DNA of 59,972 nt, from assembly GCA_031285295.1 (NCBI GenBank), contig JAITWK010000043.1, positions 1 to 59,972 of the forward strand, in the 5' to 3' direction. The DNA comes from Deltaproteobacteria bacterium (GTDB lineage: Bacteria; Desulfobacterota; Desulfovibrionia; Desulfovibrionales; Desulfovibrionaceae). Positions 43,538 to 51,737 of the stretch are shown here, piece by piece. The position numbers and the translations under genes were made by a program. Position 1 is the stretch's first letter. Every line of letters starts with the position of its first letter. Under the pieces are notes generated by a model. The model worked only from the letters and a program-made list of their open reading frames with translations. It was not told where the DNA came from and ran no database searches.

Positions 43538-46153
43538 TTGAAATATCTGCTCAGCCGGGTGACCCTCGGAACTTTTTCAGTATGCCTCCTGGTTCTGCTG
43601 TTGGCGCTGTTCTCCATTTACTCCGCCGGGAACATTTCCAGACAGGCGGAGCAAATGTACCAACACCCGTACACGGTCAAAAGCGCCGCTCAGGCCATGC
43701 GCACAAGGCTTATGGAAATGCAGCTTTATCTGCTGCCCACCATGCTGATTACCGAAAAAACGGAAGATGAAGCCACCCTCCAGATGCTGGTCGAGCGGGA
43801 TCATTTGCAGGATCTGTCTTTTGACGTCATTCGGCAATACTATATCGGCCCGACTGATGACGAACGGGATGCGGATCTCGCCGCTCTGGAAGAAGCCCTG
43901 AGCGCGGTGCGCCAGGCCCGCCTGAAAGCGGTGCAGGATTGCGCCGGGGTCTCCAGCCCACGGGAGATCATGATTTATCTGGAACAGCATATCGGGCCGC
44001 GCGGCGCGGCCATGGACGCAGCCTTACAGCGCATCATGGACTCCGCCGATACACGTGTCAGCGAGTTTAGGGTCGCTGCCGAGTCCACGCGAAACATCAT
44101 GATCGTGGGTACGGCCCTGCTCTGCTTGTTGCTGGCCGCCCTGATAATCTTTGTCAGCGCCAGTGAACGGCGCAAAAACAGGGAAATAGCCCACCGGGAT
44201 CAACTGTTCAAGCTGCTCTCCAGATCCATAGCCGACGTGTTTTTCATTTACGACCATACCAACAGGCATCTGGAGTATGTCAGCGAGAACTGTTACCGCC
44301 TGTTCGGCATCACGATGCAGGAATTTTACCGCGACGGCGCCATCATTGAGCGCGGCCTTACGCCGGAAACGATAGCTGAATTCCATGCCATGCTGGCCGA
44401 CAGTTCCCTGAGCGAAGCCATTGAGCGCGACATAAAATACCAGCGCGGACATCAGACGCTGGACCTGAAAATGCGCGTCTATCCGATCCAGGGCCCCAAA
44501 AAAGCGCGGGACAACTCCGCGCGGCGTTCCATTGTGATGTTCACGGATCAAACCAGTGCCGTCGCCCAGCAAGCCGCGCTGAACGATGCCCTGATCCTGG
44601 CCCGCAAGGCGAACAACGCCAAGCAGGACTTCCTTTCGCGCATGTCCCACGAAATTCGCACACCCATGAACGCCATTATCGGCATGACCACCATCGCCGC
44701 CAAATATTTGGGCGACAAAGAACGTGTGGCGGATTGCCTGGACAAAATTTCTATCTCCTCCAAGCACTTGCTGAGCCTGATCAACGATGTGCTGGATCTC
44801 GCCAAAATCGAAGGGGGAAAATTCTCCTTTGCCAGCGGCCCGTTCGATTTTCGCAGCTTCATCAATACGCTTACCGCCATCATCTACCCGCAAACCCTGG
44901 CCCGCCAGCAGAAATTTGAAATCACCATTGCCGGTTTGAGTGAAGAAACCCTGGTCGGCGATGATCTGCGGCTCAACCAGATTCTGATCAACCTGCTGTC
45001 CAACGCCATCAAGTTCACGCCGCCTGACGGAGAGATCCGGCTGGACATAACCTGCCTGAGCCATGAAGGTTCCAGCGTCATGCTGCGCTTTGCCGTTAGC
45101 GACACTGGCATAGGCATGAGCAAAGAATTTATGTCCCGCCTGTACACACCGTTTGAGCAGGACAACAACGTATCGCGCAACTATGGCGGCACAGGGCTGG
45201 GCCTGGCCATCACCCAGAACCTGGTGGCCCTGATGTCCGGCAGCATCAACGTGGAAAGCGTTGAGGGCAAGGGCACTACCTTTACCCTGGAAATGCCTTT
45301 TGGATTGCCGGAGCAGGCGGCAGAAAGCCAGCGCTCGCTCGAATGGAGCGATATGTCGGTACTGGTGGCCGATGACGACCAGGTTACCTGCGAACACGCC
45401 ATGCTGCTTCTGGAGCAGATCGGCGTACACGGCGACTCGGTAAACAGTGGCCCGGAAGCGCTGGAAAAAGTGACGCAAGCACGGAAAGCGGGCCGTGATT
45501 ATACCGTATGCTTCATCGACTGGCGCATGCCGGGCATGGATGGCGTGGAGACTGCCCGCCGCCTGCGTGAAAAAGTGGGCGAAGAAACGCCGATTATCAT
45601 TATAAGCTCCTACGACTGGAGCAGCATCGAGCAGGAAGCTAGGGTAGCGGGTGTTAACGGCTTTATTGCCAAACCCCTGTTCACTTCCTCACTCTACAAC
45701 GTTCTGGCCAGCATCCGCCACCCGGAAAAACTCCTTTCCGATTCAACGCGGCCAAACGAGCAGTATGATTTCAAAGACAAAAAAATCCTTCTGGCAGAGG
45801 ATAACCACCTCAACCAGGAAATCGCGGTGGAAATTCTGCAATCGGCCGGGCTGTGCGTGGACTGCGCAAATAACGGCCAGCAGGCTGTGGATATGTACCA
45901 GCAATCCGGAACGGGCGAATATGACCTTATCCTGATGGACGTACAGATGCCCGTCATGGATGGCCACGCAGCCACCCAAGCCATACGCGCCCTGAACCGC
46001 CCAGATGCGAAAACCATCCCCATTCTGGCCATGACCGCAAACGTCTTCAATTCAGACATCCATGCGGCGGAACAAGCGGGAATGAACGGCCACCTGGCCA
46101 AACCCATTGATATGCCAGCGCTCTTCCGCACTCTGGCGGAATACTTGAAATAA
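43538..46153 (+). CDS. Hybrid sensor histidine kinase with PAS and two receiver domains
   Basis: ~871 residues from a TTG at 43538 (GGGGAAG upstream); an upstream ATG at 43490 would add 16 implausible residues. Order: TM ~8-28; periplasmic helical four-helix-bundle-like sensor to ~185; TM ~192-212; PAS ~225-340; HisKA ([17 protein letters not shown]); HATPase (LLSNAIKFTPPDG, SDTGIGM, GGTGLGLAITQNL); receiver 1 (VADDDQ, CFIDWRMPGMDG); receiver 2 (LAEDNHLNQE, LILMDVQMPVMDG, AKPID). No Hpt domain. Position directly after the hydrogenase operon suggests a role in redox or hydrogen signalling, but cotranscription is not certain. Confidence 0.87.
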   Translation: MKYLLSRVTLGTFSVCLLVLLLALFSIYSAGNISRQAEQMYQHPYTVKSAAQAMRTRLMEMQLYLLPTMLITEKTEDEATLQMLVERDHLQDLSFDVIRQYYIGPTDDERDADLAALEEALSAVRQARLKAVQDCAGVSSPREIMIYLEQHIGPRGAAMDAALQRIMDSADTRVSEFRVAAESTRNIMIVGTALLCLLLAALIIFVSASERRKNREIAHRDQLFKLLSRSIADVFFIYDHTNRHLEYVSENCYRLFGITMQEFYRDGAIIERGLTPETIAEFHAMLADSSLSEAIERDIKYQRGHQTLDLKMRVYPIQGPKKARDNSARRSIVMFTDQTSAVAQQAALNDALILARKANNAKQDFLSRMSHEIRTPMNAIIGMTTIAAKYLGDKERVADCLDKISISSKHLLSLINDVLDLAKIEGGKFSFASGPFDFRSFINTLTAIIYPQTLARQQKFEITIAGLSEETLVGDDLRLNQILINLLSNAIKFTPPDGEIRLDITCLSHEGSSVMLRFAVSDTGIGMSKEFMSRLYTPFEQDNNVSRNYGGTGLGLAITQNLVALMSGSINVESVEGKGTTFTLEMPFGLPEQAAESQRSLEWSDMSVLVADDDQVTCEHAMLLLEQIGVHGDSVNSGPEALEKVTQARKAGRDYTVCFIDWRMPGMDGVETARRLREKVGEETPIIIISSYDWSSIEQEARVAGVNGFIAKPLFTSSLYNVLASIRHPEKLLSDSTRPNEQYDFKDKKILLAEDNHLNQEIAVEILQSAGLCVDCANNGQQAVDMYQQSGTGEYDLILMDVQMPVMDGHAATQAIRALNRPDAKTIPILAMTANVFNSDIHAAEQAGMNGHLAKPIDMPALFRTLAEYLK

Positions 46154-46158
46154 AAAAC

Positions 46159-46185
46159 AGGGAGGCGCTTACCCGGCGCCTCCCT
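46159..46185 (-). terminator. Terminator between kinase and alcohol dehydrogenase genes
   Basis: AGGGAGGCGC and GCGCCTCCCT, perfect 10-bp stem, 7-nt loop. On the minus strand it is followed by TTTTTTA, so it fits the end of the adh gene; it may also stop the kinase transcript. Confidence 0.75.
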
Positions 46186-46219
46186 AAAAACAACCCGCAA
46201 ACAAAGCCAGGTTTATTCT

Positions 46220-47281
46220 CTAAACCAAGACCACCGGCTTGATCACATCCGGCGACTTATGGTGCATCATTTCCAGCGCTTCAGGCAGCTTGTCCAGCCC
46301 ATTAAAAGTATGGGTGACCATTTTGCCGGGGTTGATCCGGCCGGTTTGCACCAGAGCCACCATACGCTCCATACGGGCACGCCCACCGGGAGTAAGTCCG
46401 CCGTGAATGCTTTTGTGCCCCATGCCGCAGGCCCAGCCCAGGCGGGGTACCGGCAAAATATCGCCTTCACCGTAGTAGTTGACGTTGCCGATCGTGCCGC
46501 CCGGCTTTGTCATATCCACGGCCTGGGCCAGCACTTCAGACGGGCCTCCGGAAATAATTACGCTATCCGCACCCAGACCGTGCGTGGCCGTTAGCACCTG
46601 CTTGACGATATCGCCATTTTTGTAGTTGATAATTTCAGTCGCGCCGTATTCCAGAGCCAGTTCCGCACATTTTTTGCGGCTGCCCACGGCCAGAATGCGG
46701 GCCGCGCCGCGCAGTCTGGCTCCGCATACTGCCATCAGGCCAACCGGACCGATGCCGATAACCACAACGGTGGAACCAATCTGAATATCGGCCAGTTCCG
46801 CACCGTGAATGCCCGTGGTGGCCATATCCGGCAGCATGGCCGCTTCTTCCAGGCTCATGCCATCAGGCAGCAGGGCCAGGTTCATGTCCGCATCGTTTAC
46901 ATGAAAATAATCCGCGAACACGCCGTCCTTGGTGTTGGAAAACTTCCAGCCGGTCAGCGCCCCTTCGGAGTGGCTGGCCGGTACGCCGTTCTGAATTTCC
47001 ACAGTGCGCCAGTTAGGCGTAATGGCTGGAACAATAACCCGATCTCCAGGCTTGAAATCCTTCACTTCGCTGCCAACTTCCACCACGCGGCCCACGGCCT
47101 CGTGTCCGAGAATCAAATTGCAACGTTCGCCCAAAGCGCCCTCATACACAGTATGAATGTCGGAGGTACAGGGAGCCAGAGCCAGTGGCTCCAAAATTGC
47201 ATCGTATGCACCGGCTACAGGTTTGGGCGCGTCAATCCAGCCGGTTTCACCAATCTTCAACATCGCAAACGCTCGCATCAT
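46220..47281 (-). CDS. adh: NADP-dependent secondary alcohol (isopropanol) dehydrogenase
   Basis: 353 residues, the length and sequence type of the Thermoanaerobacter brockii / Clostridium beijerinckii secondary alcohol dehydrogenases: GWIDAPKP, LAPCTSDIHTV, GERCNLILGHEAVG, VVEVGSEVKDFKPGDRV, FHVNDADMNLA. Catalytic zinc ligands are Cys38, His60 and Asp152 (PDMATTG). The coenzyme motif GIGPVGLMAV and the later GSRKK fit NADP(H) preference. It interconverts ketones such as acetone with secondary alcohols. GGAG precedes the start; an ATG one codon later is also possible. Confidence 0.92.
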   Translation of the reverse strand: MMRAFAMLKIGETGWIDAPKPVAGAYDAILEPLALAPCTSDIHTVYEGALGERCNLILGHEAVGRVVEVGSEVKDFKPGDRVIVPAITPNWRTVEIQNGVPASHSEGALTGWKFSNTKDGVFADYFHVNDADMNLALLPDGMSLEEAAMLPDMATTGIHGAELADIQIGSTVVVIGIGPVGLMAVCGARLRGAARILAVGSRKKCAELALEYGATEIINYKNGDIVKQVLTATHGLGADSVIISGGPSEVLAQAVDMTKPGGTIGNVNYYGEGDILPVPRLGWACGMGHKSIHGGLTPGGRARMERMVALVQTGRINPGKMVTHTFNGLDKLPEALEMMHHKSPDVIKPVVLV

Positions 47282-47692
47282 TCGGACTCCTTTGCTTTGC
47301 TATATATAAAAAAACACCCTTACTATATTATTACATAAATCAGACACGCCCTGTCAAACTTGTGAAAAAATAAACGACACAAATTCTAATAAACCCTGGT
47401 CCAGCCTTGTGCTGCAACAGATAACTGCCGGTTTGAGTCATGCCGGGTGCGTCCGCCTAACTTTTTTTTAAAAAAACACGCTTTAAATACCCAAACAAAA
47501 TCAATCCATTATTTTAAAAACCCTGACAGATTCAGCATTCTACGCTGTTTGACATCCGCACATACTTTTGAGATTTTCTAGAAAAATAACTGCCCGTACG
47601 AACGGTAGCCACATCAATTTAAATACACCCGGCAGTACCCCATTACTTTGCCACAAACCTTGATTCCATTAGTTCTTTTGGAGAATTAACAG
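47282..47692. other. 411-bp divergent intergenic region between adh and nrdD
   Basis: A/T-rich near both ends. It must hold promoters for both genes. The only motif I can point to is TTGACATCCGCACATAC at 47549, nearly identical to the -35 area before the hydrogenase operon. I see no tRNA, riboswitch core or convincing NrdR-box pair. Confidence 0.5.
47549..47577 (+). promoter_or_regulatory. Promoter-like site upstream of nrdD
   Basis: TTGACA at 47549-47554, followed after 17 bp by a weak -10 (GATTTT at 47572). The 5' part, TTGACATCCGCACAT, matches 37454 at 14 of 15 positions. It lies ~115 bp before the nrdD start. Confidence 0.35.
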
Positions 47693-50017
47693 ATGCCCTC
47701 TGTAATTATAAAACGTGATGGCACATCGGTGCCTTTTGATTCGGTCAAAATCCTCAACGCCGTCAGCAAGGCCAACAAGGCGGTGGGTTCTTCCACAGAA
47801 GAAGAAATGTCCTCCACGGATCTGCTTTTCGTAACGGAAAAAATCTGCCGTAAGCTGGACTCCATGGGGCTGAAGCATGTGGAAGAAATTCAGGATTTGG
47901 TGGAAGAAGCCTTAATCCAGTATGGTTACGCCAAAACAGCCAAAGCTTACATCCTCTACCGGGCCGAGCACACCAAGATTCGTAACGCCGAATCTTACCT
48001 CATGGATATTTATAAAAAGCTGACCTGGTCATCGGCCATAGAAGAAGATATCAAGCGCGAGAATGCCAACATCGATGGCGACACCGCCATGGGCACCATG
48101 CTGCGCTACGGCTCCGAAGGCTCCAAATTCTTCATCGACAATTACGTTCTGCCCAAGGATGCCTCAGCCGCGCATGCCTGCGGCGATATTCATATTCATG
48201 ACAAAGATTTCTACATGCTCACGCAAACCTGCTGCCAGATCGACCTCATCCCGCTGTTCCGGGGTGGTTTTTCCACCGGGCACGGTTATCTGCGCGAGCC
48301 TAATTCCATAGAAAGCTATTCGGCTCTGGCCTGCATTGCCATTCAGGCCAACCAGAACGAAATGCACGGCGGGCAAAGCGTACCAAATTTCGATTACGCC
48401 ATGAGCCAGGGGATAGTTAAAACCTTCCGCAAGGAATACCAGCGCGCCCTGGCCGCCTGGCTGCAAATACGCCTGGAACTGGACGAAGCGAAGGCCTTGA
48501 ACCTGGTAGGCAAACTTGACCTGGCGATACAGGAAGCTGGACTGCCGGGCATAAGACTGGGCAATGTTGATGAATACGGCGCGGATCTTTGTCGGCTGGC
48601 CCTGGCAGGCACGGTTGTATGGGAAGAATTGTCCCTCAGCTTGCCGGACAACAGCAAAATGGGCACTCTGCTGGGAAAAGCCCACGCCTATGCCACCGCC
48701 GAGGCCCGCAAAACAACGGATCGGCGCACTTATCAGGCCATGGAAGCCTTCATCCATAACCTGAACACCATGAATTCGCGTGCCGGGGCTCAGGTGCCCT
48801 TCAGTTCCATAAATTACGGCACCGATACCTCGCCGGAAGGGCGCATGGTTATCATGAATCTCCTGAACGCCACCAAGGCCGGGCTGGGCAATGGCGAGAC
48901 GTCCATTTTTCCGGTACAGATTTTCAAAATCAAAGCCGGGATAAATTTCAACCCGCAGGACCCCAACTACGATCTTTTCAAGCTGGCCATGGAAACTTCC
49001 GCCAAGCGGCTGTTTCCGAACTTCAGTTTTCTTGATGCGCCGTTCAACCTGCCTTACTACCGCCAGGGCGACTATAACTCCGAAGTCGGTTACATGGGCT
49101 GCCGCACGCGCGTGCTGGCCAACAGCCACGACCCCGAGCGTCAAATCACCTGCGGGCGCGGCAATTTAAGCTTCACCTCCATCAATTTGCCCCGTCTGGG
49201 CATCGAAGCCAGGGGAAATCTGGATAAATTCTTCGGCCTCCTTGATGAGCGCATCGCTCTGGTCTTCCGCCAGCTTCTGCACCGCCTGAAAATCCAGAGC
49301 GCCAAAAAAGTGCGCAATTACCCCTTCCTCATGGGGCAAGGCATCTGGATCGATTCGGACAAACTGGGCCGGGACGAAACCATCGGCGAGATACTCAAAC
49401 ACGGCACCCTGACCATGGGCTTTATCGGCCTGGCCGAAACCCTGGTGGCCCTTACCGGCAAGCATCACGGCGAAAGCCCGGAAGCTCAGGAACTCGGGCT
49501 TCGCATCATCGGGCATATGCGCAAACGCGCTGACGAAGCTGCGGAGAAACTCCGCCTTAACTTCAGTCTGATCGCCACCCCGGCCGAAGGGCTGAGCGGA
49601 CGCTTCGTAGCCATGGATCGTAAAAAATACGGCGCAATATCCGGTGTCACTGACCGCGAATATTACACAAACTCCTTCCATCTGCCTGTGCATTTCCCGG
49701 TCCGGGCCTTTAAAAAAATTCAGATCGAAGCGCCCTACCACGCCCTGACCAATGCCGGACACATCACTTATGTGGAACTGGACGGCGATACCTGCAAAAA
49801 CCCGGAAGCCTTTGAAAGCGTCATCCGTTACATGTATGAACAGGGCGTGGGTTACGGCTCGATCAACCATCCGCTGGATCGCGATCCGATCTGTGGTTAT
49901 GTAGGCGTCATCGGTGAGGTCTGTCCGCGCTGCGGCCGCCGCGCCGGTGAGTCTGTCAGCCTTGAAGCTTTGCAGGGCTTGCGCCGCAAATATCCGGATA
50001 TGCCGGATTGGAGCTAA
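47693..50017 (+). CDS. nrdD: Anaerobic ribonucleotide reductase catalytic chain lacking its glycyl-radical tail
   Basis: 774 residues of class III NrdD. Residues 3-95 are an ATP-cone (VIIKRDGTSVPFDSVKILNAV). The catalytic barrel follows (DIHIHDKDFYMLTQTCCQIDL, FDYAMSQGIVKTF, ADLCRLALAGTVVWEELSL), with Cys470 in YMGCRTRV likely the thiyl-radical Cys. Near the end, SINHPLDRDPICGYVGVIGEVCPRCGRR gives Cys734, Cys744 and Cys747 of the zinc site; the usual fourth Cys is Asp. It stops at PDMPDWS, before the RRITGY glycyl-radical segment, which is encoded separately at 50084. AATTGGAGAA-type SD (GGAG) before the ATG. Confidence 0.9.
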   Translation: MPSVIIKRDGTSVPFDSVKILNAVSKANKAVGSSTEEEMSSTDLLFVTEKICRKLDSMGLKHVEEIQDLVEEALIQYGYAKTAKAYILYRAEHTKIRNAESYLMDIYKKLTWSSAIEEDIKRENANIDGDTAMGTMLRYGSEGSKFFIDNYVLPKDASAAHACGDIHIHDKDFYMLTQTCCQIDLIPLFRGGFSTGHGYLREPNSIESYSALACIAIQANQNEMHGGQSVPNFDYAMSQGIVKTFRKEYQRALAAWLQIRLELDEAKALNLVGKLDLAIQEAGLPGIRLGNVDEYGADLCRLALAGTVVWEELSLSLPDNSKMGTLLGKAHAYATAEARKTTDRRTYQAMEAFIHNLNTMNSRAGAQVPFSSINYGTDTSPEGRMVIMNLLNATKAGLGNGETSIFPVQIFKIKAGINFNPQDPNYDLFKLAMETSAKRLFPNFSFLDAPFNLPYYRQGDYNSEVGYMGCRTRVLANSHDPERQITCGRGNLSFTSINLPRLGIEARGNLDKFFGLLDERIALVFRQLLHRLKIQSAKKVRNYPFLMGQGIWIDSDKLGRDETIGEILKHGTLTMGFIGLAETLVALTGKHHGESPEAQELGLRIIGHMRKRADEAAEKLRLNFSLIATPAEGLSGRFVAMDRKKYGAISGVTDREYYTNSFHLPVHFPVRAFKKIQIEAPYHALTNAGHITYVELDGDTCKNPEAFESVIRYMYEQGVGYGSINHPLDRDPICGYVGVIGEVCPRCGRRAGESVSLEALQGLRRKYPDMPDWS

Positions 50018-50083
50018 CTGGCCTTTACATATCGCATGACCGCCAGCTAAAAAAATAAAAACCTTCCAAGGAGCCCATATAAA

Positions 50084-50275
50084 ATGTTGTTGCTGTTTCC
50101 AGAAGCTGAAGAAAAAGGCAAAACAAAAATTGAAACCACCCCCTCTCCCCGCATGATCGGCCAGGGAGTAAGCTTTGAGCGCACCCGTCGCATTACCGGC
50201 TATCTGGTGGGAACTTTGGATCGCTTCAATGACGCCAAGCGTGCCGAGGAGCGTGACCGCGTCAAACATGAATAA
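50084..50275 (+). CDS. Separate glycyl-radical domain of NrdD
   Basis: 63 residues. The C-terminal half, FERTRRITGYLVGTLDRFND followed by AKRAEERDRVKHE, is the C-terminus normally attached to class III NrdD, with the radical Gly at residue 39. It has its own ribosome binding site (AAGGAG at 50068-50073) and ATG, 66 bp after the nrdD stop. It is in the same frame as nrdD but two TAA codons (50015 and 50048) lie between. It overlaps nrdG by 8 bp. The protein must dock into the NrdD barrel for the radical to reach Cys470, much as YfiD does for pyruvate formate-lyase; that docking is inference. Confidence 0.85.
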   Translation: MLLLFPEAEEKGKTKIETTPSPRMIGQGVSFERTRRITGYLVGTLDRFNDAKRAEERDRVKHE

Positions 50276-50747
50276 AAAAGTTTTGCGCGTAAGCGGGGTT
50301 GTGGAGGAATCCATTGTTGATGGTCCCGGCCTGCGCTTTGTGATTTTCACTCAAGGCTGTCCGCACCGCTGCCCCGGCTGCCACAACCCGGAAACCCACG
50401 ACCCGGACGGCGGCAGCCTGGCGGATTGTGCGGCGCTGATCACGCGCTTCCGGGAAAACCCTCTGCTTGCCGGAATAACTTTTTCCGGCGGCGAACCCTT
50501 TCTGCAAGCTGCCCCGCTTTGCGAAATTGCCGAACAGGTAAAAGCCGACGGAAAAACCGTGATGGTTTATACCGGCTACCTTTACGAGCAATTGCAGGAA
50601 CAGGCCCGCAGCGACGCCGACCTGGCCCGCCTGCTCGACTTGGCCGATGTTCTGGTAGACGGCCCCTACCTGGAAGAATTACGCGCCCCGGATCTGCTCT
50701 TCCGGGGCAGCTCCAACCAGCGCGTTATCAACAAAAATACTTTATAA
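50268..50747 (+). CDS. nrdG: Anaerobic ribonucleotide reductase activase, radical SAM
   Basis: 159 residues from the ATG at 50268, which overlaps the glycyl-radical gene. VDGPGLRFVIFTQGCPHRCPGCHNPETH carries the radical-SAM CX3CX2C motif, GITFSGGEPFLQA is the GGE motif, and VLVDGPYLEELR plus RGSSNQRVI are NrdG signatures. It uses S-adenosylmethionine and a [4Fe-4S] cluster to make the glycyl radical, here on the separate 63-residue peptide. The order nrdD, radical peptide, nrdG forms one operon. Confidence 0.92.
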   Translation: MNKKVLRVSGVVEESIVDGPGLRFVIFTQGCPHRCPGCHNPETHDPDGGSLADCAALITRFRENPLLAGITFSGGEPFLQAAPLCEIAEQVKADGKTVMVYTGYLYEQLQEQARSDADLARLLDLADVLVDGPYLEELRAPDLLFRGSSNQRVINKNTL

Positions 50748-50758
50748 TTATTCTTTCT

Positions 50759-50809
50759 GGTGAGGCTCCGCTGCCCCAGGCCCCTCCGGCAGGGAACTGA
50801 GTTCCCTGC
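50759..50809. repeat. Degenerate copy of the double-palindrome repeat, after nrdG
   Basis: GGTGAGGCTCCGCTGCCCC corresponds to the first hairpin of the repeat at 29857 (but no longer pairs fully), and GCAGGGAAC-TGA-GTTCCCTGC (50789-50809) to the second, which has kept pairing through compensatory changes. It follows the operon's last stop by ~11 bp and probably acts as its terminator. Confidence 0.6.
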
Positions 50810-50942
50810 ACCCACATTATTTTTCAGCCCCTAAACTATTTTGTGTTCTGACCGAACAGACTTATGCCTCAATAAAGTATTTTCGCTTTGGGCATTTCTG
50901 TTCCAGCTAAAAAGCTCTGGTTTTATAAACGAGGGTAAGGTT

Positions 50943-51674
50943 ATGCAAATTACATTCGGCAAGTATGATACCATGGAAGAAAGCTACTTCGCGGCCAAAA
51001 AATCCGAAGACGGACGCGCCGCGCCGCTGAGCGGTTCCGAATTTGGCGTTGATTCCAAAGACAAGGCCGAAGACAATAAAAAAGCCGCCTTCTCCCAAAG
51101 CGGCGACCGGGTGGAAATTTCCGAATCCGCCCGCGAAATGCTGCGTGCGGCTGCAACCGAAAACCCTGAAGCTGATGAAGAGCAAAACGCACAAGAAAAA
51201 CAGGGCGATCCAAACGATCCGAACAACCTGTATAAAGATTTTGCCAAAGATGTAGAAAAAATGCAGGAATCCAACCCCTTCAAAGGCGTTGGCAGTGGTG
51301 GCGCTGAAGGGGCCGAAGGTGGCGGCGGGGCTGAAAACCCGGCTGTGGAAAGACTGAAAAAAATGATCGAGGCAGCCCAGAAACGCTTGCAGGAAGCTCA
51401 GGAAAACCTCCGGGCGGCCCAGGCCGAGGCCCAAAAGGCCGGTGACGAAGCCGCGCAACTGGCGGCGCAGCAAAAAGTTGAAGCTGCCCAGGCCGAAGTG
51501 CAGAGCATTAATGGCGAACTTCAAAGCCTGCGCAACGAATTGCAGGAAGCCCAGCAAGGCGGTGGCGGCGGCGGAGCCAATCCGCCCATGCCTCCGGTTG
51601 GCGGCGGGGGTGGCAGATTCGGTGGCGGACAGCGCATTGGTGTGGGGCCGGGCGGCACGACCAGCTTGAGTTAG
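50943..51674 (+). CDS. Coiled-coil protein of unknown function
   Basis: 243 residues from the ATG at 50943 (GAGGGTAAGG upstream). No signal peptide. Parts: a polar N-terminal region with SGDRVEISESAREMLRAA, reminiscent of FlgM/flagellar-associated small proteins in the SISESAR-type motif; a Gly-rich linker (~115-130); an Ala/Gln/Glu heptad coiled coil ~135-205 (AAQKRLQEAQENLRAAQAEA); and a Gly/Pro-rich tail. I cannot assign a function. A terminator follows at 51696. Confidence 0.7.
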   Translation: MQITFGKYDTMEESYFAAKKSEDGRAAPLSGSEFGVDSKDKAEDNKKAAFSQSGDRVEISESAREMLRAAATENPEADEEQNAQEKQGDPNDPNNLYKDFAKDVEKMQESNPFKGVGSGGAEGAEGGGGAENPAVERLKKMIEAAQKRLQEAQENLRAAQAEAQKAGDEAAQLAAQQKVEAAQAEVQSINGELQSLRNELQEAQQGGGGGGANPPMPPVGGGGGRFGGGQRIGVGPGGTTSLS

Positions 51675-51695
51675 GTCACGAACTGATTTTTTTAC

Positions 51696-51732
51696 AAACT
51701 TCCTCCCGGAGCCTTGCTCTGGGAGGAAGTTT
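51696..51732. terminator. Terminator between convergent genes
   Basis: AAACTTCCTCCCGGAGC and GCTCTGGGAGGAAGTTT pair over 17 bp with one G-U and a 3-nt loop. It separates the coiled-coil gene (plus) and the multihaem cytochrome (minus). Confidence 0.8.
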
Positions 51733-51737
51733 GCTAT

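Noticed and set aside
43297..43617. 106-codon minus-strand frame with hydrophobic stretches before and over the kinase start
   Set aside because: Overlaps the kinase N-terminus in antisense, has no ribosome binding site I can see, and resembles no family.
50015..50050. UGA recoding or simple readthrough joining the two NrdD parts
   Set aside because: Both intervening stops are TAA, and the second part has its own ribosome binding site and a new N-terminal extension, so a split gene fits better.
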